Shown here in pieces: positions 40,269 through 53,984 of a DNA stretch of 64,000 nucleotides. Location of the stretch: assembly GCF_051020955.1 (NCBI RefSeq), contig NW_027476811.1:62001-126000 (forward strand), read 5' to 3'. The notes beneath the pieces are model-generated. The model worked only from the letters and a program-made list of their open reading frames with translations. It did not search any database and was not told where the DNA came from. A program made the translations under genes and the position numbers. Positions within the stretch are counted from its first letter, which is position 1, and every line of letters begins with the position of its first letter. The stretch comes from Megalopta genalis (taxonomy: Eukaryota > Arthropoda > Insecta > Hymenoptera > Halictidae).

Positions 40269-40985
40269 GCATTTGAAGGTATATCACTTATATCCCAAGT
40301 GTTTGCAGCTAAATCATTTGTTTAGCGTGGATTTGAAGCTAACTCGTTTGTTACCCTTGCATTTGAAGCTATATCACTTATATCGCAATTATCTGAAGCT
40401 AAATCATTTGTGTCGCATGGATTTGAAGCTGACCCTTCTACATCGCATTGATTTGCTGTTAAATCATGTGTTTCGCAAGGATTTGAAGCTAACTCGTTTG
40501 TTTCGTCTGCATTTGAAGGTATATCACTTATATCCCAAGTGTTTGCAGCTAAATCATTTGTTTAGCGTGGATTTGAAGCTAACTCGTTTGTTACCCTTGC
40601 ATTTGAAGCTATATCACTTATATCGCTAGTATCTGATGCTAAATCATTTGTTTCGCATGGATTTGAAGCTAAACCATCTACATCGCATTGATTTGCATCT
40701 AAATCATGTGTTTCGCAAGGATTTGAAGCTAACTCGTTTGTTTCGTCTGCATTTGAAGGTATATCACTTATATCCCAAGTGTTTGCAGCTAAATCATTTG
40801 TTTAGCGTGGATTTGAAGCTAACTCGTTTGTTCCCCTTGCATTTGAAGCTATATCACTTATATCGCTAGTATCTGATTCTAAATCATTTGTTTCGCATGG
40901 ATTTGAATCTAAGCCTTGTACCTCGCATTGATTTGAATCAAAATCATGTGTTTCGCTTGGATTTCGAGCTAACTCGTTTGTTTCT
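40269..40985 (+). repeat. 240-bp tandem repeat, three copies
   Basis: The segment starting gcatttgaaggtatatcac followed by ttatatcccaag begins at 40,269, 40,509 and 40,749, an exact period of 240 bp (8 units). Each copy contains the unit tttgtttagcgtgg, which creates a stop codon in the minus-strand decapeptide frame. Confidence 0.88.
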
Positions 40986-42729
40986 CCTGCATTTGAAGCT
41001 ATATCACTTATATCGCAAGTATCTGAACCTAAATCCTTTGTTTTTCAAGGATTTGATGCTAACTCGTTTGTTCCGTCTGCATTTGAAGCTATATCACTTA
41101 TATCGCAAGTATCTGAACCTAAATCATTTGTTTCGCATGGATTTGAAGCTAAGCCTTCTTCATCGCATTAATTTGAAGCTAAATCATGTGTTTTGCGTGG
41201 AGTTGTAGCTAACCGTCTACATCGCATTGATTTGAAGCTAAACCATCTACATCGCATTGATTTGCATCTAAATCATGTGTTTTGCATGGATTTGAATCTA
41301 ACTCGCTTGTTTCCCCTGCATTTGAAGCTATGTCACTTATATCGCGAGTAACTGATGCTAAATCACTTGATTCGCATGGATTTGAAGCTAAACCTTCTAC
41401 ATCGCATTGATTTGCATCTAAATCATGTGTTTCGCATGGATTTGAAGCTAAACATTCTAAATTGCATAGATTTGAAGCTTGCTCGTTTGTTCCGTCTGCA
41501 TTTGAAACTATACCACTTATATCGCAAGTATCTGAAGCTAAATCATTGGTTTCGCATGGATTTGTTGGCAAACCTTCTACATGACATTGATTTGAAGCTA
41601 AATCATGTGTCTCGCATGGAGTTGTAGCTAAACCTTCTACATCGCATTGATTTGCTTCTAAATCATTTGTTTCGCATGGATTTGAAGCTAACTCGTTTGT
41701 TTCCCCTGCATTTGAAGCTATATCACTTATATCGCAAGTTCATGTGCTAAATCATGTGTTTCGCTTTGACTTGAAGCTATACCTTCTACATCGCATTCAT
41801 TTGCAGCTAAATCATGTGTCTTGCATGGGTTTGAAGCTAACTCGTTTGTTTCCCCTGCATTTGAAGCTATATCACTTATATCGCAAGTATCTGATTCTAA
41901 ATCATTTGTTTCCCATGGATTTGACGCTAAGCCTTCTACATCGCATTGATTTGCAGCTATTTCATGTGTTTCGCATGCATTTGAAGCTAACTCGTTTGTT
42001 TCCCCTGCATTTGAAGCTATATCACTTATATCGCAAGTATCTAATGCTAAATCATTTGTTTCGCATGGATTTGACGCTAAACTTTCTACATCGCATTGAT
42101 TTGCAGCAAAATCATGTGTTTCGCTTGGATTTGAAGCTAACTCGTTTGTTTCCCCTACATTTGAAGCTATATTACTTATATCGCAGGTTCATGTGCTAAA
42201 ACATGTGTTTCGCTTTGACTTGAAGCTATACCTTCTACATCGCATTGATTTGCAGCTAAATCATGTGTTTCGCATGGATTTGAAGCTAACTCGTTTGTTT
42301 CGTCTGCATTTGAAGGTATATCACTTATATCGAAAGTATCTAATGCTAAATCATTTGTTTCGCCTGGATTTGACGCTAAACTTTCTACATCGCATTGATT
42401 TGCAGCAGAATCACGTGTTTCGCTTGGATTTGAAGCTAACTCGTTTGTTTCGCATGCAGTTTAAGCTATATCACATATATCGCAAGTATCTGAAGCTAAA
42501 TCATTGGTTTCGCATGGATTTGAATTTAAACCATCGACATCGCATTGATTTGCAGTTAAATCATGTGTTTTGCATGGATTTGAAGCTAATAGATGTGTTT
42601 CGCATCAATTTTAAGCTAAATCATGTGTTACGTATTGAATTGAAGCTAACTGGTTTGTTACGGCAGCATTTGAAGCTATAGAGCCTATATCCCAACTGTT
42701 TGAATCTCAATCATTTGTTTCTCCTGCAT

Positions 42730-42787
42730 TTGAAGCTATATCACAAATCGAATGTATGTGACCCTAAATCTATTATTTCGCGTGGGT
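42730..42787 (+). repeat. 28-bp C-unit variant (atcacaaatcgaatgta) with partner unit
   Basis: A C-type unit shortened by two bases, reading tttgaagctatatcac then aaatcgaatgta, always followed by a partner unit tgtgaccctaaat or tgtgactctaaat. Other instances lie near 18,231, 18,767, 20,143, 21,491, 43,268, 44,581, 50,890, 51,432, 52,746, 53,194, 54,208, 54,657, 55,315, 55,764 and 62,206. It shifts all reading frames by two bases and is common in 42-56 kb. Confidence 0.8.
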
Positions 42788-45700
42788 TTGAAGCTAAGCA
42801 TTCAACATCGCATTGATTTGCTGCTAAATCATGTGTTTTACATGTATTTCAAGCTAAGCGTTATCGTTTGTTCCGTCTGCATTTGAAACTTTATCACTTA
42901 TATCGCAAGTATCTGAAGCTAAATCATGTGTTTCGCATGGATTTGCTGCTAACTCGTTTCTTTCCCCTGCATTTGAAGCAATATCACTTATATCGCATGT
43001 ATCTGATGCAAAATCATTTGCGTCGCATGGATTTGAAGGTAACTTGTTTCGCCTGCATTTGAAGTTATATCACTTGTATCGCAAATTTTTGAAGAAAAAT
43101 CATTTTTTTCGCACGTATTTGAAGCTAAACCGTCTACATCGCATTGATTTGCAGCTAAATCATGTGTTTCGCACGAATTTCAAGCTAATAGATGTGTTTC
43201 GCATTAATTTTAAGCTAAATCATGTGTTACGTATGGAATTGAAGTTAACTGGACTGTTTCTCCTGCATTTGAAGCTATATCACAAATCGAATGTATGTGA
43301 CCCTAAATAATTTGCTTCGCGTGGGTTTGAATCTAAGCATTCTACATCGCATTGATTTGCTACTAAATCATGTGTTTCGCATGGATTTGAAGCTAACTCG
43401 TTTGTTTCGTCTGCATTTGAAGCTATATCTCTTATATCACAAGTGTTTGCAGCTCAATCATTTGTTTCGCATGGATTTGAAGCTAAACCTTCTAAATCGC
43501 TTGAATTTTAAGCTCAATCATGTTTTCCGCATGGATTTGAAGCTAACTGGATTGTTTCGTCTGTACTTGAAGCAATATCACATATATCGCTAGTATCTGA
43601 AGCTAAATCATTTGTTTCGCATGGATTTGAAGCAAAACCTTCTAAATCGCATTGATTTGCAGCTATATCATGTGTTTCGCATGGATTTGAAGCTAACTCG
43701 ATTGTTTCCCCTGAATTTAAAGCTGTATCACTTATATCGCAATTATCTGATGCTAAATCATTAGTTTCGCATAGATTTGAAGCAAAACCTTCTACATCGC
43801 ATTGATTTGCAGCTAAATCATGTGATTCGCTTGGATTTGAAGCTAACTCGTTTGTTTCCCCTGCATTTGAAGCTATGTCACTTATATCGCGAGTAACTGA
43901 TGCTAAATCACTTGATTCGCATGGATTTGAAGCTAAAACTTCTACATCGCATTGATTTGCATCTAAATCATGTGTTTCGCATGGATTTGAAGCTAAGCAT
44001 TCTACATCGTATAGATTTGAACCTTGCTCGTTTGTTCCGTCTGCATTTGAAACTATATCACTTATATCGCAAGTATCTGAAGCTAAATCATGTGTTTCGC
44101 ATGGATTTGCTGCTAACTCGTTTCTTTCCCCTGCATTTGAAGCAATATCGCTTATATCGCATGTATCTGATGCAAAATCATTTCCGTCGCATGGATTTGA
44201 AGGTAACTTGTTTCGCCTGCATTTGAAGTTATATCACTTGTATCGCAAGTTTTTGAAGAAAAATCATTTTTTTCGCACGGATTTGAAGCTAAACCTTCTA
44301 CATCGCATTGATTTGCAGTTCAATCATGTCTTTCGCATGTATTTGAAGCTAACTCGTTTGTTTCGTCTGCATTTGAAGCTACGTCACTTATATCGCAAGT
44401 ATCTGATGCTAAATCATTTGTGTCGCGTGGATTTGAAGCAAAACCTTCTACATCGCATTGATTTGCAGCTAAATCATGTATTTCGCACGAATTCGAAGCT
44501 AATAGATGTGTTTCGCATTAATTTTAAGCTAAATCATGTGTTACGTATGGAATTGAAGTTAACTGGTCTGTTTCTCCTGCATTTGAAGCTATATCACAAA
44601 TCGAATGTATGTGACCCTAAATAATTTGCTTCGCGTGGGTTTGAATCTAAGCATTCTACATCGCATTGATTTGCTGCTAAATCATGTTTTCGCATGGATT
44701 CGAAGCTAACTCGTTTGTTTCGTCTGCACTTGAAGCTATATCTCTTATATCCCAAGTGTTTGCAGCTAAATCATGTGTTTCGCACGAATTTGAAGCTAAT
44801 AGATGTGTTTCGCATTAATTTTAAGCTAAATCATTTGTTACGTATGGAGTTGAAGCTAACTGGTTTGTTTCACCTGCATTTGAAGGTATATAGCCTATAT
44901 CCCAACTGTTTGAAGCTCAATCATTTGTTTCGCATGGATTTGAAGCTAACTCGTTTGTTGGGCATGCAGTTGAATCTAAATAACGTATATCACAAGTATC
45001 TGAATCTGAAGTATTTTTTTGGCATGGATTTGAATCTAATCCACATGTATCGCATGAGTTTTAAGCTAAATCATGTGTTCCCCATGGATTTGAAGCTAAC
45101 TCGTTTGTTTCGACTGCACTTGAAGCAATATCACTTATATCGCTAGTATCTGAAGCTAAATCATTTGTTTCGCATGCATTTGAAGCTAAACTTGCCACAC
45201 AGCATTGATTTGAAGCTTAATCATGTGTTTTGCATGGTATTGAGGCTAACTCGTTTGTTTCCCCTGCATTTGAAGCTATTTCACTTATATCGCAAGTATC
45301 TGAAGCTAAATCATTTGTTTCGCATGGACTTGAAGCAAAACCTTCTACATCGCATTGATTTGCAGCTAAATCATGTGTTTCGCACGAATTTGAAGCTAAT
45401 AGATGTGTTTCGCATTAATTTTAAGCTAAATCATTTGTTATGTATGGAATTGAAGCTAACTGGTTTGTTTCGTCTGCATTTGAAGCTACATCACTTATAT
45501 CCCAAGTGTTTGATGCTAAATCATTTGTTTCGCATGGATTTGAAGCTAAACCTTCTACATCGCATTGATTTGCTGTTAAATCATGTGTTTCGCATGGATT
45601 TGAAGCTAACACGTTTGTTTGCCCAGCATTTGAAGCTATATCACTTATATCGCAAGAATATGAAGCTAAATCATTTGTTCCGCATGGATTAGAAGCTAAG

Positions 45701-46492
45701 CCTTCTACTTCGCATTGATTTGAAGCTAAATCGTTTGATTCGCATGGATTTGGAGCTAACTCGTTTGTTTCGTCTGCATTTGAAGCTATGTCACTTATAT
45801 CGCAAGTATCTGAAGCTAAATCATATGTGTCTCATTGATTTGAAGCTATCTCGTTTGTTTCGTCTGCAATTGAAGCAATATCACTTATATCGCAAGTATC
45901 TGAAGCTAAATCATTGGTTTCGCATGGATTTGAAGTTAAACCATCGACATCGCATTGATTTGCAGTTAAATCATGTGTTTTGCATGGATTTGAATCTAAG
46001 CCTTCTACCTCGCATTGATTTTAATCAAAATCATGTGTTTCGCTTGGATTTCGAGCTAACTCGTTTGATTCTCCTGTATTTGAAGCTATATCACTTATAT
46101 CGCAAGTATCTGAACCTAAATCCTTTGTTTTTCAAGGATTTGAAGCTAACTCGTTTGTTCCGTCTGCAAGTGAAGCTATATCACTTATATCGCAAGTATC
46201 TGAACCTAAATCATTTGTTTCGCATGGATTTGAAGCTAAGCCTTCTACTTCGCATTGATTTGAAGCTAAATCATGTGTTTCGCATGGATTTGAAGCTAAA
46301 CATTCTACATCGCATAGATTTGAAGCTTGCTCGTTTGTTCCGTCTGCATTCGAAACTATATCATTTATATCGCAAGTATCTGAAGCTAAATCATTGGTTT
46401 CGCATGGAGTTGTAGCTAAACCTTCTACATCGCATTGATTTGAAGCTAAATCATGTGTATCGCATGGATTTTGAAGCTAACTCGTTTGATTC

Positions 46493-46497
46493 GTCTG
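46493..46497. repeat. Target-site duplication gtctg, left (LTR copy 2)
   Basis: Identical to the copy-1 site, displaced by 8,161 bp. Confidence 0.9.
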
Positions 46498-47166
46498 TGT
46501 TATGTGTCGTGCCGAGGATATTAAAAACTTCTTAGATTCAACAATAACAAATTTATTGAATAATGTTTTTATCCTGCACTTGTCGCCGGCCGATTTAACT
46601 TTGGGCGACTGTTTCAAAGGATCCGTGGTTGGGAGTTGGTCGGTTTAACAAATCGAATGGTTATGAAATCGCGTCTTAAATTAGTGTCCCTCTCGTGTCT
46701 CTATCGTCTCGTTGCTTTCTACCGTCTCTACTGCTGCGTCGGAGTATCGTCCCTTTATCGCCTCGCGGAATGTCTCGATAAGGCCCCGTTTTGGGGGAAA
46801 CGTCATCCCCATTCGCCGATTGACTTCAGGGAGGAGAATTTTCTCGTTAGATCCCCTCTTCGGCGGAGGACGCGAGCCCACCCTCAAGTCAATGTTGGGA
46901 AACCCCCAATACGTGCCGAAAACGGCGGAGAATTCCGGAGCGAGACGTTACCCCGAAACAGCATGACGACGTGGGCCCGAACGGCCCGATGTGGATTTAT
47001 GGCCCTTGGCCTGGCGACGGTCCCGATGGCTCAAGGGGGCGACCGCTTTCTCGAAACCCGAGGTCGAGAGCATCTCGAGTGGTCGCACGTGCGGCGCAAG
47101 GGATGCGGACCCTTGGCCGCTGGTCGTTCGTGGGGACAGCAACATGTGTCCTTTCGGGACCGTACA
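46498..47166 (-). mobile_element. Solo LTR, copy 2 (carried by the 8.16-kb duplication)
   Basis: Same length and, as far as I can read, the same sequence as 38,337-39,005. It has the same gtctg borders and the same array flanks, so it arose by duplication of the surrounding array, not by a second insertion. The AATAAA on the minus strand lies at 46,552-46,557. Confidence 0.88.
46552..46557 (-). terminator. Probable polyadenylation signal AATAAA in LTR copy 2
   Basis: Duplicate of the site at 38,391-38,396, with the same context. Confidence 0.5.
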
Positions 47167-47171
47167 GTCTG
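47167..47171. repeat. Target-site duplication gtctg, right (LTR copy 2)
   Basis: Right partner of 46,493-46,497. Confidence 0.9.
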
Positions 47172-48430
47172 CATTCGAAGCAATATCACTTATATCGCAA
47201 GTATCCGAAGCTAAATCATTTGTGTCGCATGGATTTGAAGCTAAACCTACTACATAGCATTGATTTGAAGCTCAATCATGTGTTTTGCATGGATTTGAAG
47301 CTAACTCGCTTGTTTCCCCTGCATTTGAAGCTGTATCACTTATATCGCAATTATCTGATGCTAAATCATTAGTTTCGCATAGATTTGAAGCAAAACCTTC
47401 TACATCGCATTGATTTGCTGTTAAATCATGTGTTTTGCATGGATTTGAAGCTAACTCGTTTGTTTCCCTTGCATTTGAAGCTATATCACTAATGTCGCAA
47501 TTATCTGATGCTAAATCATTAGATTCGCTTTGATTTGAAGCAAAACCTTCTACATCGCATTGATTTACAGCTAAATCATGTGTTTCGCACGAATTTGAAG
47601 CTAATAGATGTGTTTCGCATTAATTTTAAGCTAAATCATGTGTTACGTATGGAATTGAAGCTAACTGGTTTGTTCCGCCTGCATTTGAAGCTATTTAGCT
47701 TATATCCAAACTGTTTCAAGCACAATCATTTGTTTCGCATGGATTTGAAGCTAACTCGTTCGTTGCGCATGCAGTTGAATCTAAATAACGTATATCACAA
47801 GTATCTGAATCTAAAGTATTTGTTTGGCATGGATTTGAATCTAATCCACGTGTATCGCATGAGTTTTCAGCTAAATCATGTGTTCTGCGTGGATTTGAAG
47901 CTAACTCGTTTGTTTCGACTGCACTTGAAGCAATATCACTTATATCGCTAGTATCAGAAGCTAAATCATTTGTTTCGCATGGATTTGAAGCTAAACCTGC
48001 AACGTCGCATTGATTTGCAGCTAAATCATGTGTTTCGCATGGATCTGAAGCTTACTCGTTTGTTTCCCCTGCATTTGAAGCTATATCATTTATATCGCAA
48101 GTATCTGATGCTAAATCATTTGTTTCGCATGGATTTGTCGCTAAATCTTCTACATCGCATTGATTTGCAGCAAAATCATGTGTTTCGCTTTGATTTGAAG
48201 CTAACTCGTTTGTTTCCCTTGCATTTGAAGCTATATCACTTATATCGCAATTATCTGATGCTAAATCATTAGTTTCGCATGGATTTGAAGCAAAACCTTC
48301 TACATCGCATTGATTTGAACCTAAATCATGTGTTTCGCACGAATTTGAAGCTAATATATGTGTTTCGCATCAATTTTAAGCTACATCATGTGTTACGTAT
48401 TGAATTGGAGCTAACTGGTTTGTTTCGGCA

Positions 48431-49147
48431 GCATTTGAAGGTATATCACTTATATCCCAAGTGTTTGCAGCTAAATCATTTGTTTAGCGTGGATTTGAAG
48501 CTAACTCGTTTGTTACCCTTGCATTTGAAGCTATATCACTTATATCGCAATTATCTGAAGCTAAATCATTTGTGTCGCATGGATTTGAAGCTGACCCTTC
48601 TACATCGCATTGATTTGCTGTTAAATCATGTGTTTCGCAAGGATTTGAAGCTAACTCGTTTGTTTCGTCTGCATTTGAAGGTATATCACTTATATCCCAA
48701 GTGTTTGCAGCTAAATCATTTGTTTAGCGTGGATTTGAAGCTAACTCGTTTGTTACCCTTGCATTTGAAGCTATATCACTTATATCGCTAGTATCTGATG
48801 CTAAATCATTTGTTTCGCATGGATTTGAAGCTAAACCATCTACATCGCATTGATTTGCATCTAAATCATGTGTTTCGCAAGGATTTGAAGCTAACTCGTT
48901 TGTTTCGTCTGCATTTGAAGGTATATCACTTATATCCCAAGTGTTTGCAGCTAAATCATTTGTTTAGCGTGGATTTGAAGCTAACTCGTTTGTTCCCCTT
49001 GCATTTGAAGCTATATCACTTATATCGCTAGTATCTGATTCTAAATCATTTGTTTCGCATGGATTTGAATCTAAGCCTTGTACCTCGCATTGATTTGAAT
49101 CAAAATCATGTGTTTCGCTTGGATTTCGAGCTAACTCGTTTGTTTCT
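48431..49147 (+). repeat. 240-bp tandem repeat, duplicated set
   Basis: The same three-copy run as 40,269-40,985, carried in copy 2 of the 8.16-kb duplication (starts near 48,431, 48,671 and 48,911). The triplication therefore predates the large duplication. Confidence 0.86.
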
Positions 49148-50714
49148 CCTGCATTTGAAGCTATATCACTTATATCGCAAGTATCTGAACCTAAATCCTT
49201 TGTTTTTCAAGGATTTGATGCTAACTCGTTTGTTCCGTCTGCATTTGAAGCTATATCACTTATATCGCAAGTATCTGAACCTAAATCATTTGTTTCGCAT
49301 GGATTTGAAGCTAAGCCTTCTTCATCGCATTAATTTGAAGCTAAATCATGTGTTTTGCGTGGAGTTGTAGCTAAACCGTCTTCATCGCATTGATTTGAAG
49401 CTAAACCATCTACATCGCATTGATTTGCATCTAAATCATGTGTTTTGCATGGATTTGAATCTAACTCGCTTGTTTCCCCTGCATTTGAAGCTATGTCACT
49501 TATATCGCGAGTAACTGATGCTAAATCACTTGATTCGCATGGATTTGAAGCTAAACCTTCTACATCGCATTGATTTGCATCTAAATCATGTGTTTCGCAT
49601 GGATTTGAAGCTAAACATTCTAAATTGCATAGATTTGAAGCTTGCTCGTTTGTTCCGTCTGCATTTGAAACTATATCACTTATATCGCAAGTATCTGAAG
49701 CTAAATCATTGGTTTCGCATGGATTTGTTGGCAAACCTTCTACATGGCATTGATTTGAAGCTAAATCATGTGTCTCGCATGGAGTTGTAGCTAAACCTTC
49801 TACATCGCATTGATTTGCTTCTAAATCATTTGTTTCGCATGGATTTGAAGCTAACTCGTTTGTTTCCCCTGCATTTGAAGCTATATCACTTATATCGCAA
49901 GTTCATGTGCTAAATCATGTGTTTCGCTTTGACTTGAAGCTATACCTTCTACATCGCATTCATTTGCAGCTAAATCATGTGTCTTGCATGGGTTTGAAGC
50001 TAACTCGTTTGTTTCCCCTGCATTTGAAGCTATATCACTTATATCGCAAGTATCTGATTCTAAATCATTTGTTTCCCATGGATTTGACGCTAAGCCTTCT
50101 ACATCGCATTGATTTGCAGCTATTTCATGTGTTTCGCATGGATTTGAAGCTAACTCGTTTGTTTCCCCTGCATTTGAAGCTATATCACTTATATCGCAAG
50201 TATCTAATGCTAAATCATTTGTTTCGCATGGATTTGACGCTAAACTTTCTACATCGCATTGATTTGCAGCAAAATCATGTGTTTCGCTTGGATTTGAAGC
50301 TAACTCGTTTGTTTCCCCTACATTTGAAGCTATATTACTTATATCGCAGGTTCATGTGCTAAAACATGTGTTTCGCTTTGACTTGAAGCTATACCTTCTA
50401 CATCGCATTGATTTGCAGCTAAATCATGTGTTTCGCATGGATTTGAAGCTAACTCGTTTGTTTCGTCTGCATTTGAAGGTATATCACTTATATCGAAAGT
50501 ATCTAATGCTAAATCATTTGTTTCGCCTGGATTTGACGCTAAACTTTCTACATCGCATTGATTTGCAGCAGAATCACGTGTTTCGCTTGGATTTGAAGCT
50601 AACTCGTTTGTTTCGCATGCAGTTTAAGCTATATCACATATATCGCAAGTATCTGAAGCTAAATCATTGGTTTCGCATGGATTTGAATTTAAACCATCGA
50701 CATCGCATTGATTT

Positions 50715-51337
50715 GCGAGTTAAATCATGTGTTTTGCATGGATTTGAAGCTAATAGATGTGTTTCGCATCAATTTAAGCTAAATCATGTGTTACGTATTG
50801 AATTGAAGCTAACTGGTTTGTTACGGCAGCATTTGAAGCTATAGAGCCTATATCCCAACTGTTTGAATCTCAATCATTTGTTTCTCCTGCATTTGAAGCT
50901 ATATCACAAATCGAATGTATGTGACCCTAAATCTATTATTTCGCGTGGGTTTGAGCTAAGCATTCAACATCGCATTGATTTGCTGCTAAATCATGTGTTT
51001 TACATGTATTTGAAGCTAAGCGTTATCGTTTGTTCCGTCTGCATTTGAAACTTTATCACTTATATCGCAAGTATCTGAAGCTAAATCATGTGTTTCGCAT
51101 GGATTTGCTGCTAACTCGTTTCTTTCCCCTGCATTTGAAGCAATATCACTTATATCGCATGTATCTGATGCAAAATCATTTGCGTCGCATGGATTTGAAG
51201 GTAACTTGTTTCGCCTGCATTTGAAGTTATATCACTTGTATCGCAAATTTTTGAAGAAAAATCATTTTTTTTCGCACGTATTTGAAAGCTAAACCGTCTA
51301 CATCGCATTGATTTGCAGCTAAAATCATGTGTTTTCG
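50715..51337 (+). other. Cluster of single-base indels against copy 1
   Basis: Relative to copy 1, this stretch has an extra g near 50,717 (gatttgcgagtt), one T fewer near 50,773 (aatttaagc), one a fewer near 50,954 (tttgagctaag), an extra T near 51,268 (eight T before tcgcacg), an extra a near 51,287 (gaaagct), an extra a near 51,323 (ctaaaatc) and an extra T near 51,334 (tgttttcgc). Most are homopolymer length changes, whereas the remainder of the copy is almost free of indels. A consensus-quality problem is as likely as biology. Confidence 0.75.
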
Positions 51338-53984
51338 CACGAATTTCAAGCTAATAGATGTGTTTCGCATTAATTTTAAGCTAAATCATGTGTTACGTAT
51401 GGAATTGAAGTTAACTGGACTGTTTCTCCTGCATTTGAAGCTATATCACAAATCGAATGTATGTGACCCTAAATAATTTGCTTCGCGTGGGTTTGAATCT
51501 AAGCATTCTACATCGCATTGATTTGCTACTAAATCATGTGTTTCGCATGGATTTGAAGCTAACTCGTTTGTTTCGTCTGCATTTGAAGCTATATCACTTA
51601 TATCACAAGTGTTTGCAGCTCAATCATTTGTTTCGCATGGATTTGAAGCTAAACCTTCTAAATCGCTTGAATTTTAAGCTCAATCATGTTTTCCGCATGG
51701 ATTTGAAGCTAACTGGATTGTTTCGTCTGTACTTGAAGCAATATCACATATATCGCTAGTATCTGAAGCTAAATCATTTGTTTCGCATGGATTTGAAGCA
51801 AAACCTTCTAAATCGCATTGATTTGCAGCTATATCATGTGTTTCGCATGGATTTGAAGCTAACTCGATTGTTTCCCCTGAATTTAAAGCTGTATCACTTA
51901 TATCGCAATTATCTGATGCTAAATCATTAGTTTCGCATAGATTTGAAGCAAAACCTTCTACATCGCATTGATTTGCAGCTAAATCATGTGATTCGCTTGG
52001 ATTTGAAGCTAACTCGTTTGTTTCCCCTGCATTTGAAGCTATGTCACTTATATCGCGAGTAACTGATGCTAAATCACTTGATTCGCATGGATTTGAAGCT
52101 AAAACTTCTACATCGCATTGATTTGCATCTAAATCATGTGTTTCGCATGGATTTGAAGCTAAGCATTCTACATCGTATAGATTTGAACCTTGCTCGTTTG
52201 TTCCGTCTGCATTTGAAACTATATCACTTATATCGCAAGTATCTGAAGCTAAATCATGTGTTTCGCATGGATTTGCTGCTAACTCGTTTCTTTCCCCTGC
52301 ATTTGAAGCAATATCGCTTATATCGCATGTATCTGATGCAAAATCATTTCCGTCGCATGGATTTGAAGGTAACTTGTTTCGCCTGCATTTGAAGTTATAT
52401 CACTTGTATCGCAAGTTTTTGAAGAAAAATCATTTTTTTCGCACGGATTTGAAGCTAGACCTTCTACATCGCATTGATTTGCAGTTCAATCATGTCTTTC
52501 GCATGTATTTGAAGCTAACTCGTTTGTTTCGTCTGCATTTGAAGCTACGTCACTTATATCGCAAGTATCTGATGCTAAATCATTTGTGTCGCGTGGATTT
52601 GAAGCAAAACCTTCTACATCGCATTGATTTGCAGCTAAATCATGTATTTCGCACGAATTCGAAGCTAATAGATGTGTTTCGCATTAATTTTAAGCTAAAT
52701 CATGTGTTACGTATGGAATTGAAGTTAACTGGTCTGTTTCTCCTGCATTTGAAGCTATATCACAAATCGAATGTATGTGACCCTAAATAATTTGCTTCGC
52801 GTGGGTTTGAATCTAAGCATTCTACATCGCATTGATTTGCTGCTAAATCATGTTTTCGCATGGATTTGAAGCTAACTCGTTTGTTTCGTCTGCACTTGAA
52901 GCTATATCTCTTATATCCCAAGTGTTTGCAGCTCAATCATTTGTTTCGCATGGATTTGAAGCTAAACCTTCTAAATCGCATGAATTTTAAACTCAATCAT
53001 GTTTTCCGCATGGATTTGAAGCTAACTCGATTGTTTCGACTGTACTTGAAGCAATATCACATATATCGCTAGTATCTGAAGCTAAATTATTTGTTTCGCA
53101 TGGATTTGAAGCAAAACCTTCTAAATCGCATTGATTTGCAGCTATATCATGTGTTTCGCATGGATTTGAAGCTAACTCGTTTGTTTCCCCTGCATTTAAA
53201 GCTAAATCACAAATCGAAAGTATGTGACTCTAAATCATTTGTTTCGCGTGGGTTTGAAGCTAAGCATTCTACATCGCATTCATTTGCTGCTAAATCATGT
53301 GTTTTGCACGCATTTGAAGCTAACTCGTTTGTTTCGCATGCAGTTGAAGCTATATCACATATATCGCAAGTATCTGAAGCTAAATCATTGGTTTCGCATG
53401 GATTTGAAGATAAACCTTCGACATCGCATTGATTTGCTGTTAAATCATGTGTTTTGCATGGATTTGAAGCTAACTCGTTTGTTTCCCTTGCATTTGAAAC
53501 TGTATCACTTATATCGCAATTATCTGATGCTAAATCATTAGTTTCGCATGGATTTGAAGCTAAACCTACTACATAGCATTGATTTGAAGCTCAATCATGT
53601 GTTTTGCATGGATTTGAAGCTAACTCGTTTGTTTCCCCTGCATTTGAAGCTATGTCACTTATATCGCGAGTAACTGATGCTAAATCACTTGATTCGCATG
53701 GATTTGAAGCTAAACCTTCTACATCGCATTGATTTGCATCTAAATCATGTGTTTCGCATGGATTTGAAGCTAAGCATTCTACATCGTATAGATTTGAACC
53801 TTGCTCGTTTGTTCCGTCTGCATTTGAAACTATATCACTTATATCGCAAGTATCTGAAGCTAAATCATGAGTTTCGCATGGATTTGCTGCTAACTCGTTT
53901 CTTTCCCCTGCATTTGAAGCAATATCGCTTATATCGCATGTATCTGATGCAAAATCATTTCCGTCGCATGGATTTGAAGGTAAC

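Larger units (their letters stand above)
36598..44758 (+). repeat. 8.16-kb tandem duplication, copy 1
   Basis: It matches 44,759-52,924 almost base for base. The shift is 8,161 bp at the left and through the LTR and rises to 8,166 bp at the right because of small indels. The left edge is the stretch tttgcagct at 36,598-36,606, which is also present at the copy1/copy2 junction (44,759-44,767) and at the right end of copy 2 (52,925-52,933). Single-base losses relative to copy 2 occur near 39,888 (ctgagctt), 39,906 (tttccctgc) and 41,211 (gtagctaaccg), and one extra base occurs near 39,320. Confidence 0.93.
44759..52924 (+). repeat. 8.16-kb tandem duplication, copy 2
   Basis: Second copy, including its own LTR and target-site duplications. 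It differs from copy 1 by few substitutions (for example gtgtctcattg near 45,832 against gtgtcgcattg near 37,671) and by a cluster of single-base indels between 50,715 and 51,337. Beyond 52,933 the array continues with gctcaatcatttg, whereas copy 1 runs into gctaaatcatgtg, which fixes the breakpoint. Confidence 0.93.

Noticed and set aside
38337..47166. Full-length LTR retrotransposon bounded by the two LTRs
   Set aside because: The 7.5 kb between the LTRs is ordinary array with no gag, protease or reverse transcriptase. Each LTR has its own gtctg pair, and array similarity extends outside both, so they are duplicated solo LTRs.
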